From Gaertneriomyces semiglobifer (Eukaryota > Chytridiomycota > Chytridiomycetes > Spizellomycetales > Spizellomycetaceae), in the NCBI GenBank assembly GCA_025558075.1, contig JAHLKF010000007.1, forward strand, positions 310,001-374,000: a stretch of 64,000 bases of DNA, in the 5' to 3' direction. Within the stretch, counting starts at the first letter, position 1; every line of letters begins with the position of its first letter. Positions 41,064 through 54,300 of the stretch are shown one piece after another. Both the position numbers and the translations under genes were made by a program. The notes beneath the pieces were generated by a model. That model worked only from the letters and a program-made list of their open reading frames with translations. It did no database searches and was not told the DNA's origin.

Positions 41064-44000
41064 CTAGCTGCCCGATTCTCGTTCACCGTGCACAAATTGA
41101 TAGAACACTGACGAGCTGTCTTCAAGCAATTGTTTCGGTGGACCAACTTCACAGATTTGTCCGTCAGAAAGGACTATCAAACGATCGTTGTCCAAGATCG
41201 TATGTATACGGTGAGCTACGGTAATAATGGTGCATTTCTCAAATACTTTACGGACTACTTGTTGAACCAGTGCGTCTGTCGCGGCATCAACTGAAGCCGT
41301 GGCCTCGTCTAAGACCAGTATCCTACATTTGCGTAAGGACGCACGGGCCACACAAATAAGCTGCTTTTGTCCCAACGACAGATTGTCTCCGCCAGCGTGA
41401 ATTTCCGCATCCAATCCAGCGGGTTGTTGGAAGACCATCTTTTTCAAACCCACTTGCTCCAGAGCCGTCCATAACTCGTCATCGGAGTAATCGTCAAAAG
41501 GATCCAGGTTCGAACGGTACGTGCCGGCAAAAAGCACTGGTTCCTGAGGAATGATGCCAAGGGATTTACGCAAGTCGCGCAAGCCAACGGTGGCAACGTC
41601 CACGCCGTCAATGAGAATCCTGCCAAGTGAGAGAATGCTTTGCGACTCATCGACCGAGGCCTCCATGAGGCGGAAGAGCGCTAATGCCAAGCTCGACTTG
41701 CCAGCACCGGTTCGTCCCACAACTCCTATACGTTCTCCAGGAGCAATCGATAATTTGATATTCCGCAGGATCAAATCCAAGCCTTCTCGGTATCTGATGG
41801 AAAAGTTATCGAACTCGATCGCCCCTCGCTCAGGCCAGCCGCTCTTCAGCGGGAAGAATGTCTCCTCGGGCGCTTCTTGTGGAAGATCGCGGTACTGCCA
41901 AAGGCGTTCAACAGAAACGAATTCATTCTCCAGTTCCCCAAGCGTCTGCATGAGAGTAGCCACCAATTGGCTGAGAGAAAACGCTTGACTAAGGGCCAAA
42001 CCCACAAGAGCGGGACTCAGGTATTCGCGCTTTGCCACAGCCAACGATGCTACAGCAAAGACAATAAGCGACGTAAAAAAACGGATGGCCAACGAAAGCC
42101 AACGTTGACAAAACGCCTTTATCCGCGTGGTCGAGATATAACGATCCGCATTTGCATTATGGCGAGCAATAAATCTATCGTCTTGCTCGAATGCCTTAAG
42201 AGTTGCAATGCCTTCGAGAGTTTCGCCGACGTGTGAGAAGATAGGCGCCTGCGCCGAAGCAGCGAACCGACTTAGCGGACGCGCAGCGCACATGTAGTAC
42301 TGTAGCGTAACGATGGAAAGAGTACCTGTAAATGCATGATGTCAGTACAAGTGATACGCCCACGCGCAGCGATAAAGCGGACCCACCAATAATGACAAGA
42401 ACAGGTATGATCAGTGGCGTGATGATCACAGCGGGAATCACAGCGATCAAGGCACTGGCCGATAGGGTGACAGAGGCGAATACGATTTCTGCCAACCTAT
42501 TATCCACGTTGGTAATATCCCGAGAAAACCGATTCAGAATACGTCCAGCGGGCGTGGTGTCGAAGAAAAACATAGGAGCGCGGAAGATCTTGCGCAAAAG
42601 CCTCTCGTGAAGCAGCGTGGAAATGCGAATGGAAATGACCAACTGCCACAGTGCACCAGCAAGTGGGATGGTGACGCAGTAAAGGAACACAATGGCTGCG
42701 TAAATCCCAAAGAAGTACCAGAAACCGTGGTTGGCATTATCGCCTTGACTACTCCAATGCTGCAACCAGTAAACACTGCCGAGATTGATTCCTTCAGTGA
42801 GGAAAACACCGGCTACAAACGCGGCGAACAACGGCACGGAACAGGCTTGAAGGTAATACGAAACGACCTTCCAACTGATCCGGCCTTCCTCAATTTCTTC
42901 CTCATCCACAAGGGTTCCGTCGTTGGCGCTAACCGCCTGGTCACCGTGCTTCCCGTCGTCCTCTTTACCGCTTTCAACGATATCATTACAGGGAGTGGCG
43001 TTGAGACAGTCATTCTCATTGCCCGCGTTGTCGGCAACGCGATCGATCTTGGAGACTGCCGCGTCCCGTATAAGTGTCGCAGTGTAAGTTGCGTCATCCG
43101 TAACAAGTTCATGCAAAATCCCTCGCTCAATAATGCATCCGTCATCAATGACGGCAATCTGAACGGAAGGAGGAAGCAGTTGTACAGCATGCGTGACCAA
43201 GACCACCGTTTTACCCGCCAGCAAGCCTTCGGATCCAAAGAGTTTCTCAAAGATGTGGCGGGCCACTCGCGGGTCAACCGCTGAGAATATATCATCAAGC
43301 AAGCTAGGAGTATGCATAAGTATGGTGGGTGAAAAGCAAGCGCCCACATTGTAACGTACTAAATGTCCCGGTTTTGGTATATACTTCTCGCTAATGCAAC
43401 CCTTTGCCGTTGTCCACCACTGAGGTTCAAGCCACGCTCTCCGACCTCGGTCATATCTCCCGCACTGAACATGGCGATATCGTGTCCCAAAGCACAGGCT
43501 TCAACAACCTGGTCATACCATTGTTGATCAAAGTCCCGACCGAATAAAATATTATCCCGAATGGATGCGTTGACGACCCACGGCTTTTGAGCCACATAGG
43601 CGACACTTCCACAGACTTCAACAACTCCGCGCAATCGCTCCATAGAACCAAGTATAGCCATGAGAACCGAGGATTTTCCAGCGCCTACGCGGCCGGCAAG
43701 CACCAGGAAGGAACCTTTAGGAATCAGCAAGTCAATATCTTTGAGAATGGGGCCGCTGGAATGTGATGCTTGGGTAACGTCAATTTCTGCAGGGATTTCC
43801 CAGATGAAGCTGGCGTCCTTCATGCGAACCGCCGGGCGTTGGCTGCCGCGTGGGAACCGTGTAACATATTCAGTATGTTCTTTGGATTGCAAGAAATCCG
43901 CAATGCGTCTAATAGAAGCGTATCCTGCCATGAAGACAGAGATGTACATAGCTAGGATAAGGAACCATATGTTTAGATTCCAGCGATGAGGAGAGGAGAG

Positions 44001-45902
44001 TCAGAACACACGGTCATACATACACAGGTTGGTCAGCGGTTCCTTTAGCAGCTGAAACAAGCTGAGTGAGACAAAGATCTTGCTGGGCGTCATGGGAGCA
44101 TCGTCGATCGCAGAGTACACGGCCAGCATGACCACAAAAATCAGCATGGGGGACAGTTCTCCAAAAAGACGCCCACCGAGATCGCCAAAGTTTTTAATAC
44201 GGAGATGCTTTAGCTCTTTTTGACGGATATTCAGAATTTTCTCAATGAATGGGGCCTCCCACGCGTACATCTTCACAACCTTAATGTTGTTGATCACTTC
44301 GTTGATGACCTGAACACGCTTATCCATGTATCCCATCTTGTCTTCTGTTCCTTCAGCAATGACATCAGCGAGCTTTGCCTGCGCCGGCCCCAAAAGAACC
44401 AAAAGAACAGCTCCGGCGAGGATAGCCAGTCCGAGTTGCATATACATGAGAGTCATTGCCGCAACCACCTGAATCAACACGATGAGGATATCAGAAGACG
44501 CCATCGCAACGTACGAGATCTCGTCGCAATCCGTGGTGACTAGATTGAGAATGTCACCAGTGGGCCGGGCAACGCGCTCAGCCGGGCTCAGTCGCAGAGC
44601 TTTCCGGAAGACAGCAGAGCTCGTAGCCATTTCGAAGCGAAACGCCAGTCGAGTAGCCAATTGCCATCCCCATAAGTCGCAAATGGCTCCAGCAATCCCC
44701 AAGAAAAGAAGGGTGAATGCCATAAGATATCCAAGTTCTGCAGGTTGCGGAGCTTGACGATAGGTACCAGACTCGTCCTTCTCGTATGTTTCAAAAAAGC
44801 AAAGGAGCCTATCCAAGATGAGAGGCTGTAATGTGACAAACACTACCCCTGAGGCCTTCAATGCCTATCGGAGATTGCAGAGACAACATTTAGTGCATAT
44901 TTCAGCGACCCGGTGAACAAACAAAGAGCGCGTTGACAGTACCATCATGTAAGAATAACGTAACGAGAAAGTACGGAACAACGCCAAAAAGTATTGGAAA
45001 TGGCTAGATGCGAAACTATGAATAAAACGATGTCATTATCATGCATAGCACTACTACTTACGTGATTCGCGGGAGTTTCCGTAATTGCTTGTTCAGCTTG
45101 TCAAAGGTATAATCGGCCGTCTCATTCTCCGGACAGGGCGGCACATCAGCAGGTGTTAAGCCCAAGGTAGAGGCTTTTAACATGAATGGTTGAATGAATG
45201 AGAAAGAGATCCTACTGACGAAAGGAATCTCTTCATACTCGCAAAGACCAACGGAGGATCTCAGCGGGATGTTTTCTAGCAGAAAAGCTGCGGCATTCAT
45301 AGCCACAATCATAGATGTGACGGGCAGTTGCCAAGACTCGGCATTGAAATAATCGCTCGGCGAGCGTAACAAGGACCGGAGTCTGACGCTGACAACTAGG
45401 AGCGTGACCAGGTGCACGACAGCAATGAGGGAAGAGACCTGACCGCGGCGGCAGTGTTGGTACTGGAGGGCAACGGTTTGCACCAGACCACCAATCAACA
45501 CGGCAAGATAGGCGATTAAGAGGTTTGGAGAGTTTTCCCGGCCTGCGTGAGTGCTGTGCTGCCAGATAGCGACGGCTAGCATGGTGACATAGGCTGCGGA
45601 GAGTATGCATTTCAGGCTATAGAGAAGTCCTGCTCGGCGGGTGGAGGCGCTGGCGCCGAAGCTCGCTTTCCCAGTGCGCCATTGACAGAGAACTCGAATC
45701 AACGAAAGCGCGGCCAAACATAAGATAGGCACAGGAATGAGGATGCTACAATAAACATGGGTTTTGAGGAAGATTGAACTGGACACGCATGAGGCATGAT
45801 GCGTATCATTTACCTATTTTCGAAGCAGTAGGAAAAGTCGATGGGGCGCAAGGAGCTCAAAACACCCCCGCCATCGATCACATCAGCAGCACACAAAGGC
45901 AT
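41064..45902 (-). CDS. ABC transporter, ABCC (MRP/Ycf1-like) subfamily
   Basis: Seven exons (45902-45814, 45745-45062, 45015-44943, 44864-44024, 43951-43360, 43303-42387, 42325-41064) give 1485 aa with all phases consistent. Introns are 46-78 nt. The first exon (MPLCAADVIDGG... DFSYCFEN) is typical of ABCC N-termini. TMD0-like helices follow, then TMD1, NBD1 (Walker A GRVGAGKSS; signature LSGGQRQRVALARS; Walker B YLLDD across an intron), TMD2, and NBD2 (GRTGAGKSS; LSLGQKQL; ILVLDEATASVD). NBD1 has Asp in place of the catalytic Glu and NBD2 has Glu, the asymmetric arrangement normal for ABCC. Family members export glutathione or bile-acid conjugates and heavy-metal complexes at the vacuolar or plasma membrane. 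The substrate here cannot be inferred. Confidence 0.9.
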
Positions 45903-46556
45903 GGCGAAAGACTAGACCTGTGCAGGAAAGAATGCACCCTCTGACCTGGAGGCAGGAAGTGAGGATCAGGAAGGGTCGGCTCGGCCAACACCGCTTCCTT
46001 ATTTATATGGGACGCCCGTTAGGACTCCCCTCCCATTCCGTGAACAGCATTTGCCAGCAGCGGCCTCAAGCATTTTCTTGATATCACCTACAGCTACTCT
46101 CCCACTTTTTTTTTCGCGTTTTCCTTCCAGCCTGCAGCTGCTCTCGCATATTGGAGGCTGGTCATCTTCCCGATGTGGAACGCCAACGGTGTAAAAGTTT
46201 GCCAGTTCGAATTTCGTGTCTGTATCTTTTTAAAGTTCTGCCGCTGCCGCACACAAGCGAGCGCGTTGGTCGGAACATAAACCTTATTAAGATTGCCGAC
46301 TAAACGTTGCATTCACGACAACAACAGTGGTGAATGTCAGATATATAATTCTGTACCAAACTTTGTAACGATGGTGAAAGCACATTCATCATTTCAGCCC
46401 AACTACCGTATCAACTGATCATACTAAGCTGTGCGAAATCATAGATCTTGATATTCTTAATAGTAATAATCATACAAACAAGTAAACCATAACTGCCCAA
46501 AAATCCCAAAAACGCCATCCAGATAATAAAAACACCAATCTTCATACGCCTAACCA
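45903..46556. other. Intergenic region, ABCC promoter and Sec1 3' side
   Basis: About 650 bp between two minus-strand genes. It holds the ABCC promoter and the Sec1 3' UTR. A T-rich run (46107-46114) is the only simple feature. Confidence 0.45.
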
Positions 46557-49500
46557 TCACTCAAAGGCTGCCCTCGGTGCTTGGCGATACTTGGCCCTCA
46601 CCTCCTTATTGTCGCGCATTCCATACTCATAGCTGCCTTGCTGGTCTCTCACTTCATAGCTTGCCGTATAGGAGGAGTACCCGTAATATTGTTGGGAAGA
46701 GTGGATGTGAGGAGCATCTGCCATATGTGCCATGAGTGGCCCACCTGTGGGAGGAACAGGTAATGGTGTCGGCGCACGTGGTGCTTGTCGATACACGATA
46801 CGGGAAGACTGCTGGGGATGCGCCTGGGGAGCGCGATACCCCTGATCACTCTGTGATGGTGGTGGGTAGTTCTGTCCAAGCCCGGGTTGGAAATGCGGAT
46901 AACGTGGTGGGGAGATACTCGTGGGCGACGCGACATTATTGTACCGCTGTGGTTGATGTTGTGGCAGATGCAGTTGTGGGTGTTGATGTGGGTGTCGTTG
47001 TGGCTGTTGTTGTGGCTGTTGTTGTGGCTGTTGTTGTGGCTGTTGTTGTGGGTGTTGAGGTAGGTGTTGAGGTGGGTGTTGAGTTGGATGTTGAGGTGGG
47101 TGTTGTTGCGGGTGTTGCGGCGGATGCTGTGGTCGACCATACCCTTGCGGATATTGCTGGCGTTCATACCTCTGCCCGCTCACGCCAGAATCTCTCCCGC
47201 CATGATACCCATTCTCACCCACCCTACCTCGATTGCCACCATCCGCAGGCATCACCATCCCTCCAACACCTCTCAAGTTAGGCGACTCATAAGCCGGAGC
47301 ACTGAACCCAGTTGTTTGTGCTGGCATCCGCTGACTCTCCTGCTGCCGCAGTGGCGGCTTGCTTGTGAACTGACCATGCGAATTGGCTGTAGTAGGGGTT
47401 TTCAAAGCCCCTTTTGGTGGCCCGAAATGCTTACGCGGTGGGTACATTGACTGAGAAGGTGCCTGTGCTGGTGGAGATTGAGGGCGTTGTGCCTGGGCGT
47501 GTCCAAACGCTTGGTGCGAAGCCATACTCGTTGCGGGCGGTGAATGCGGTCTCTGTTCGCTTCTCAAATTTCCAAACTGCTGTTGCTGCCGTTGTTGTCG
47601 AAGTCGCTGTTGATCTTCTTGCTCCCGTTGTTGTCGTAGTCGCTGTTGGTCCTCTTGCTCCCGTTGTTGTCGTAGTCGCTGTTGATCCTCTTGCTCACGT
47701 TGTTGTCGTAGTCGCTGTTGCTCCTCTTGCTCTCGTTGTTGTCGTAGTTGCTGTTGTTGTAATGCCCATCCATCCACCGTCTTTCCATGCCCCTCAGGAT
47801 CCATCTTCGTTGTAGCTGTGGCCACTTCAGCATCCACTCGTAACCGCAGACTGCCCCGTTTGGGCGGAGGAACGGGTGGGACGTCGGCTTCGTCAAGCAC
47901 ACGACCTATTGGTGAAACTTCGTCAAACTTGTCAGCGGTATGCCCGCTGGCACTGACGGACAACCGAGACGGCGAACCGGGATGCTGATCCATCGAAGCT
48001 CGGATCGGCTGTTGTAACGGCCACGATGGCTGGCGTTGAGCTACAGGCGTCGCAGGAGACGCCACACTCGTTGTGGGTGAGGAAACCCCACTAGGACTTT
48101 TGGAACTCCTGTCGCTCTTTGACCGAAAGATAGAGATTCTCGGTACACTCACACTGCTACGTTTACTTTTCTGCTCGTGCTCTACCGGTTTACTCTCAGA
48201 CTGGTCCTTTCCGGGTTCATCATGTTTCATATCGTTTTGAGTTGACATTTCACTATCACTCTTCATAGGAACCTGATCGTCTTTTTCATGTTTATTGTCA
48301 ACGGTATCCTGATCTCCCATTTGACCGGCAGTGCTCAACACTATCGGATCTCCCTTTGTATCGTCACCCTGGACATCACTTTCAACCACCTTCTCGCCAT
48401 CGTTATAAACATCGTCCTCCTGCTTATTCTTAAGCGGAGCGACAAACTCCTCACACGCACTTCGCTCGCTTGCCAGCCCCCGCCTCACCACTTCCAACGC
48501 ACCATCCATATTCCCTACACAACTCCCACCAATCAACACCTCTCGCCCACCTTTTGAGTCTCTCACATCGCGAATATCACCCCACGTCACTCCTTCTACC
48601 ACCACCACCACCACTCTTCCTCCCTTCTTTTCACTACCTTGGCTTACAGGCGTCCGATGCGCCCACCTAGGGGTGAACGGTAACGCGAGCAGCGATCCGT
48701 GGCCATCGGGAGGCGTGGCATCTGACGTTTCTGGTGGAACCACATAAGGAAACTGGGAGGTCGGAAGGGACGATGCAAGGAGAGAGTGGAGGATATGCGA
48801 AAGCGTGGACGCGTGACGATCTAGTTCGTACTCTTCCTCTCCTTCATTTGTAGTGGTAGGACGGTCGGGAGAGGTGTATTCGAAAACAGCCTCTCGCAAT
48901 GGCTGTAAGTGATTAAACGAAGCGTGATGTTCTTGCTTAAAGAACGCTTTGAATCGCTCAATGTCCGCAGACAAATCCACCTCCACCGCATTGACCAAAT
49001 AAATCCAAACGAGTCGTAACTTGTCAAGTTCCCTCACATCGGACTCTAAAACTTTGATAATCTCGTTGACCATAGACTCTCGACCAGGTTTCTCACCGGT
49101 GGGCGATACTCCGGTAACAATCGTCTGTTCCAATGCGATGACCTCTTCCAATCCACTCTCTTTGACGCCTCTTAACACTTCTGCATATACCGCGACGTGT
49201 ACACCCACGGCTTCCACTAGACGCTTGACCTCTGGCAAGCGATACAGCTTCTTCTTTAACTCTTCTATTTTTTCCAGTGACTCCTTGATATCTTTGCTCC
49301 GGCCCGGCTCAAGAGGTACATGCTCACTATCCACCTGTTGTTTGAACTCTAAAAGCTTCTCCCAGGCCTTCGGTAGAAACAAGTGTCGTATGGCATTGTA
49401 CACGGGGTCACTTTCATCCAACGAGACGGTATTCACTGTACCGTCACTCGTATATGCGACACTCTGATCTGTGACCTCCAAAACGTGTTCAATGGCAGCC

Positions 49501-50399
49501 CGATAGCTAAGGGTGTGCATCCACGCCGCACTCCAATCTACGCTACGATCGAGTATTAGTAATTCTGTAGGCTCCTTGGGCGGTGTAGAAGATGGCCAGT
49601 CGGGGTTTTCCCGTTTCAAATTATCCACAGCAAGCTGCAATCGGTGCGCAAAATGGGCCGCTACCGTGGTCCTAGTTCCCTTTGGGTCAAAATATCGGAT
49701 ACGCGGTAGATCCTCTAATGTCCATATGACGTTCAGCATTTTCTCAGTGATGACGGTCAAAGCACGGTCAAACTGGCCCGTATCGTGTGAATGCAAGATT
49801 ACGGGGGCATTTGGTTCGTCGAGGCTGAAGACACAGTCTTCGAGCGCGGTAAAGTCGATGTTGAGTTCTTTCAAAGTGCGAATATGTGAACGAGCACTGG
49901 AGGCCCTGATGCGATCGAACAATGGATCGGAGAGAGACGAAGTGCAAAAAACGTGAGCGGCGGCGTAGAGCGGCTTTTGTGATTGGGAAAAATCGGAGAT
50001 CAGCGATTGAATAGAGGACGAGGTTGGAGACAGGAGATAAATGGCTTCCTTTTGTGGGAACGGTCGACGAGGAAGGTGTATGGATTCGGTCACTAGCAGA
50101 TGAAGCCTGTTTACTGGTGCCGTACTGGCCCTTGAGCAAAGCAGCACGATAATATACCTGGAATGTTTGCGTCCACGAGGTCCGCTTGTGAGAGGACATT
50201 GTTGAGGAGTTTCAAAGAAGGCTCATCGACGACAAGGATTTTCCATTTTCCTGGTACTTGCACGCTCTTGAGGGTATCCACCAACAGCCCTACGAGTTTG
50301 ATGTTGCATGATTAGTTGAACTCTAGACAAGTCCATGACATGAAGACATGCAGACACGAGCGTACGTTTTCTAACGGCCTCCCGTAGTGAGACCGTCAT
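46557..50399 (-). CDS. SEC1: Sec1/Munc18 family protein with long Gln/Pro-rich C-terminal tail
   Basis: Three exons, 50399-50366, 50289-50158 and 50092-46557, introns of 76 and 65 nt, 1233 aa. The spliced N-terminus reads TVSLREAVRKRLLVDTLKSV, then GKWKILVVDEPSLKLL, followed by ESIHLPRRPFPQKEAIYLLS and the rest of the Sec1 fold (LLILDRSVDWSAAWMHTLSY; KKLYRLPEVKRL; VVVVVEGVTWGDIRDV). SM proteins bind syntaxins and SNARE complexes to drive vesicle fusion; the RPFP...AIYLLSPT segment points to the exocytic Sec1 branch over Vps33 or Vps45. The family is usually 600-750 aa. Here about 550 extra residues follow: a Ser/Asp-rich linker, a 36-nt minisatellite encoding RLRQQREQEDQQ repeats, and QQQP and HPPQ runs. 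The tail is probably disordered. Its neighbour in divergent orientation is a chitin synthase. Confidence 0.9.
47590..47756. repeat. 36-nt coding minisatellite in SEC1
   Basis: Four nearly identical 36-nt units start at 47590, 47626, 47662 and 47698, with a partial fifth to about 47756. On the minus strand each encodes a 12-residue unit (RLRQQREQEDQQ with slight changes). The high identity at all codon positions suggests recent expansion. A second, shorter Gln-Gln-Gln-Pro repeat lies at about 46990-47055. Confidence 0.85.
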
Positions 50400-51373
50400 T
50401 TTGGCCGTGGGGTCTGTATAGTGTATTTGTGCTTATGGAAAATGCGCTGCGGGCGTTTGTGACAGGTTTCGCCTGCCTGCGAAATTGAGACTTTCCACGG
50501 GAAAACCGTAAACTTTAACTTGCTGTTGGGAGCGACATGCGCAAGACCTGATCAACTGACAGCATGCATCCTACCACATCATACAGAAATAAGCGATGCC
50601 AAGTGGATTCGATGTTGAATACCCTTTTTGCCATGGCTCGTTAAAAGGCAGGCCCAAGCGCAGATGCACTTATGGCTATCGATAACATATAGTGTTTTCA
50701 CATGATCCCACATGTTTTCTATCACATGATTTCACGCGACCAAAAACACGGACGCGGAATGGCTGACGGCGTGTTTCCAAATTTTGCCTTCGATGCGCCC
50801 CTGCCCCCATTTGTGTGTATCCCGATCCCCATCGCTGTCGACTGTATTGATCTTGAGCATAGAACATTTCTTATTGACGCCATTGGAGGCACGGGCATAC
50901 ACGGGCGCAGACAAAGAGAGACTCGACTGTGGGCCAAAAGAAGAACAAGAACCCAACCAACGACACCAACACCAACACCAACAACAACGCAACAAGGCCG
51001 TATGGCTGCCGCTCCATAAATAGTAATGTCCCCGCAGCACAGCAGGGGATTAAAACCATAAATAATTATATATATATATCTGAATACCCCTCCACCATCA
51101 TCAAGGTGAGTCGCCTGCTACACGCCACTTCCCGCCCTCTTTCCTCCTCCTCCTCCCAATTTTGGAGAGGAGCTTTGGGCCTTTTTTTTACTTTAGACTC
51201 GATTCCCCTTCCCGCCCCCTCACCCGCCAGCGCACACTGCACTGCACATAGTTATTTATTTCTTACTATATCCTTTCGTCTCTCGAGTCCTCAGAGAGAG
51301 AAAGCTAACCTCGTTTTGTACATATTATAGATTTATTATTTTAGAGAGCGGACAAGACTTTTAATCACCAGCA
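50400..51373. promoter_or_regulatory. Divergent intergenic region between SEC1 and myosin-chitin synthase
   Basis: About 970 bp separate the two start codons. A TA-rich block (AATTATATATATATATCT, about 51062-51079) lies about 300 bp upstream of the chitin synthase ATG and could serve as a TATA element. Pyrimidine-rich DNA follows at 51110-51230. There are many short, overlapping ORFs without features. The long leader allows for a 5' UTR intron (GTGAGT at 51105), which I cannot confirm. Confidence 0.4.
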
Positions 51374-54300
51374 ATGGCTAGACCAGGGAGGGCAAACCCT
51401 TATTCTTCTGCCGCCCTTCAGAATACTCAACCAACCAACACCGCACCCGACCTCTCCATCCTCTCGGCACAACCGTCCCTCTACTCATCATCAACACCAT
51501 CAGTACCGTCGGTAGATGACATTGCAAGATCACTCGTCGCTCGCTTGAGCAATGGTCAGAACTTTACCAACGTTGGGCGACGTTGTTTGGTGGCGCTTGG
51601 TGGAAATGCTGGCGGTGAAGAACGAAGCAAAGACTATGCCAAGGTCTTCAAGGACAGATCAGACGTCCTCAATGCCGCCTCAAACGCCACCACAGACAAT
51701 GATGCTACAGGGGCAAGGTTGCCTCCGAGTGTGTTCGAGACCGCGGAATCCGCGTACTACCACATGCTGCGAATGGGCGAAGACCAGTGTATCGTCCTTA
51801 CCGGTGAGAGCGCGTCCGGAAAATCAGAATCCTTCCGCAACATCACCCGTCATCTCTGTGATCTGAGCAAAACCTCGTCCAAAAAGACCAAAGTTCACTC
51901 GGCCGTCCTCAAGGCAGAAGTGGTTCTTGCCGCTTTCTCTCGTGCTCAAACTCCCGCGAATCGTGATGCGTCGTGCTGTACCCTTTACGCAGAGTACCAG
52001 TTTGACGCCAAGGGCAAAATGGTCGGTCTCAAACTCATCGACTACCTTCTTGACAAATCCCGCGTCACCGGTCCTGTGGATGGCGGCCGCAACTTTCACA
52101 TCTTTTACCACCTACTTGCTGGCGCTACTCAAGACGAAAAGCTGCAACTCCACCTTTCGGACCCTGCCCATTTCCACTACCTCAGCCAATCTTCTATCCG
52201 GGGCGCCGACAATGCCTACTCCACAACTTCTTTTGACGTCATTCGTGACAACCTGAAAACACTTGGCATCGGTCGCAGGCAACAAGCTCAGTTCTGGCAA
52301 CTTCTGGCAGCCATCCTTCATTTGGGGAACGTCACTTTTCACGATGACCCCAAAGACAACGATGAGTCTTGTTCCGTTCGGAACTACGCTCAGTTGGAAC
52401 TCGTTGCCAGTCTTTTGGGATTGCACCCTGCTTCCATGGAAGCTTGCCTGACCTACCGCACAAAGCTCATCGGACGCGATCTGACTTCAGTCTTTTTGGA
52501 TTCTACCGGTGCAGAGCAACAACGTGATGCCTTGGCTCGTGCCCTCTACGCGGTAGCTACTAGTTGGATTGTGGAACAGATAAATGACAAACTATGCCAG
52601 GATGAATCTGCGTGGTCGTCATTCGTCGCCGTTCTGGACACGCCCGGTTTTGCCGGCCGCGACAGCCGCGTTCCAAACGGTTTCCAGCGCCTCTTGGTCA
52701 ACTTTGCCAATGAAAAATTGAGAACGTTTGTCGACCAGCAGCTATTCGATGTCCCGCGCGAAGTCTTTTTGGCGGAGCAACTCCAACAACTCCCTGTCAA
52801 CACTTACAAATCTAACCGCGACATTCTTGCCTTGCTCACGAGCCCCAAGTCTGGTATCCTTTCCAACATTGACATGGAATGCGCCCGTGGCACCAAAGAT
52901 AGCAAAATCACCGAGAAACTCTATTCACTCCATGGCCAACCGGCTACCACCGACGCACATTTCGTACCCGCTCGAAAACAGAAACATGCTTTCGGCATCC
53001 GCCACTACGCTGGCGAGGTCGAATATGACACGCGCGGGTTTCAAGAGGCCAACACCGACACGCTTCAGCCCGATTTCATTACCCTTGTGCGCGGGAGTCC
53101 CGAGCAACCCGGCACCGCTAACCTCTTTTTGCGGTCCATGTTCTCTGACCGTCTCGTCGCGACGCAAACCAGCAAACGCGACGGCAAGACGGTTGTCGCC
53201 GCTCAAAACCGGGTACTGCGTAACCCCAGTATGAAGCGTCGGAAAAGCAAGAAGGAGGACGATGAGGATAATACGGATCCGAGCGAAACGGTGGGACACC
53301 AGTTCCGAACGGCAGTTGGAGAATTGATGGGCATCTTGAGTGACACGCAAACATGGTTCGTGTTCCATGTACGGACGACCGAAGAAGGGAGTGGTGCCAG
53401 CAGTGCACGGAATGCGGATTTGGGTGTGGTGACAAGGCAGGTCGAGTACCTTGATCTGGTCTCCCTCGTCTCCAACCCTGCTACCGTGTACACTGCCGCT
53501 TTCCCGCACGCCGAGTTTATTCAGCGGTACAAGGCTGTAGTGGGCGGTGGAGTTGGCGATCCTCGTCGCGCATGTTCTGCCATCCTGGAAGCCAAGAGCT
53601 GGAAGAGCGGTGATGCCGCTCTCGGAAAGTCACGCATTTTCTTGGCGGAAAAGGTGTGGAGAGCTCTCGAAGTCGAACTCCAAAAATCAGAAGAAGCCAA
53701 GGATAAGGAGACGGCCATGAGCGCATACGCACCCAGTGAAGGAGATTATGATGACAACGGAAGCATGTTTGATGATGGAGTGTCCCACTATGAAAGTGAA
53801 TTTGAGTACGACAGATCTGATCGCGCACTGCCCAACGCCACAGAAGATGGAAAGGTGTCGATTGCCATGAAATCGCTCTCCAAGTCGGATCTCGAGATGG
53901 CTAACAATACATCGACAACGGCACTTGTCAACCCTGAAAAGCTGTCCAAGCCCAAGAAGAAGCTCAGCGGTACTCGTAAGCGATGGCTCTGCTGCACATG
54001 GTTCTCGACCTGGTGGGTCTTCCCCTGCTGTCTTTCAATCTGCGGACGCATGAAGCCAGCCGACCGACAGATGGCCTGGCGAGAGAAAGTGACGCTTTGC
54101 CTGATCATTGTCCTAATGAACGCTGCCATCCTCTTCTTCATCGTCGGACTGGGATTTGTCCTGTGTCCCCGTAAGAATGAGCTGAGCCCTGGTGAGATCT
54201 CTTTCCGTTCCGAATTGAATGACAAAGCCATGATACACATGTACGGGCATTACTACGAGGTTCCCAACATCTGGAAGGTGCACGCGCAGAATGGATGGCA

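Noticed and set aside
42607..43284. 225-codon plus-strand ORF antisense to ABCC
   Set aside because: The minus strand contains TMD2 and NBD sequence with consistent splice phases. The antisense ORF has no features.
46736..47815. Val-rich ORFs of 128-181 codons on the plus strand
   Set aside because: They are shadows of the Gln/His/Pro repeat region of SEC1 read on the opposite strand.
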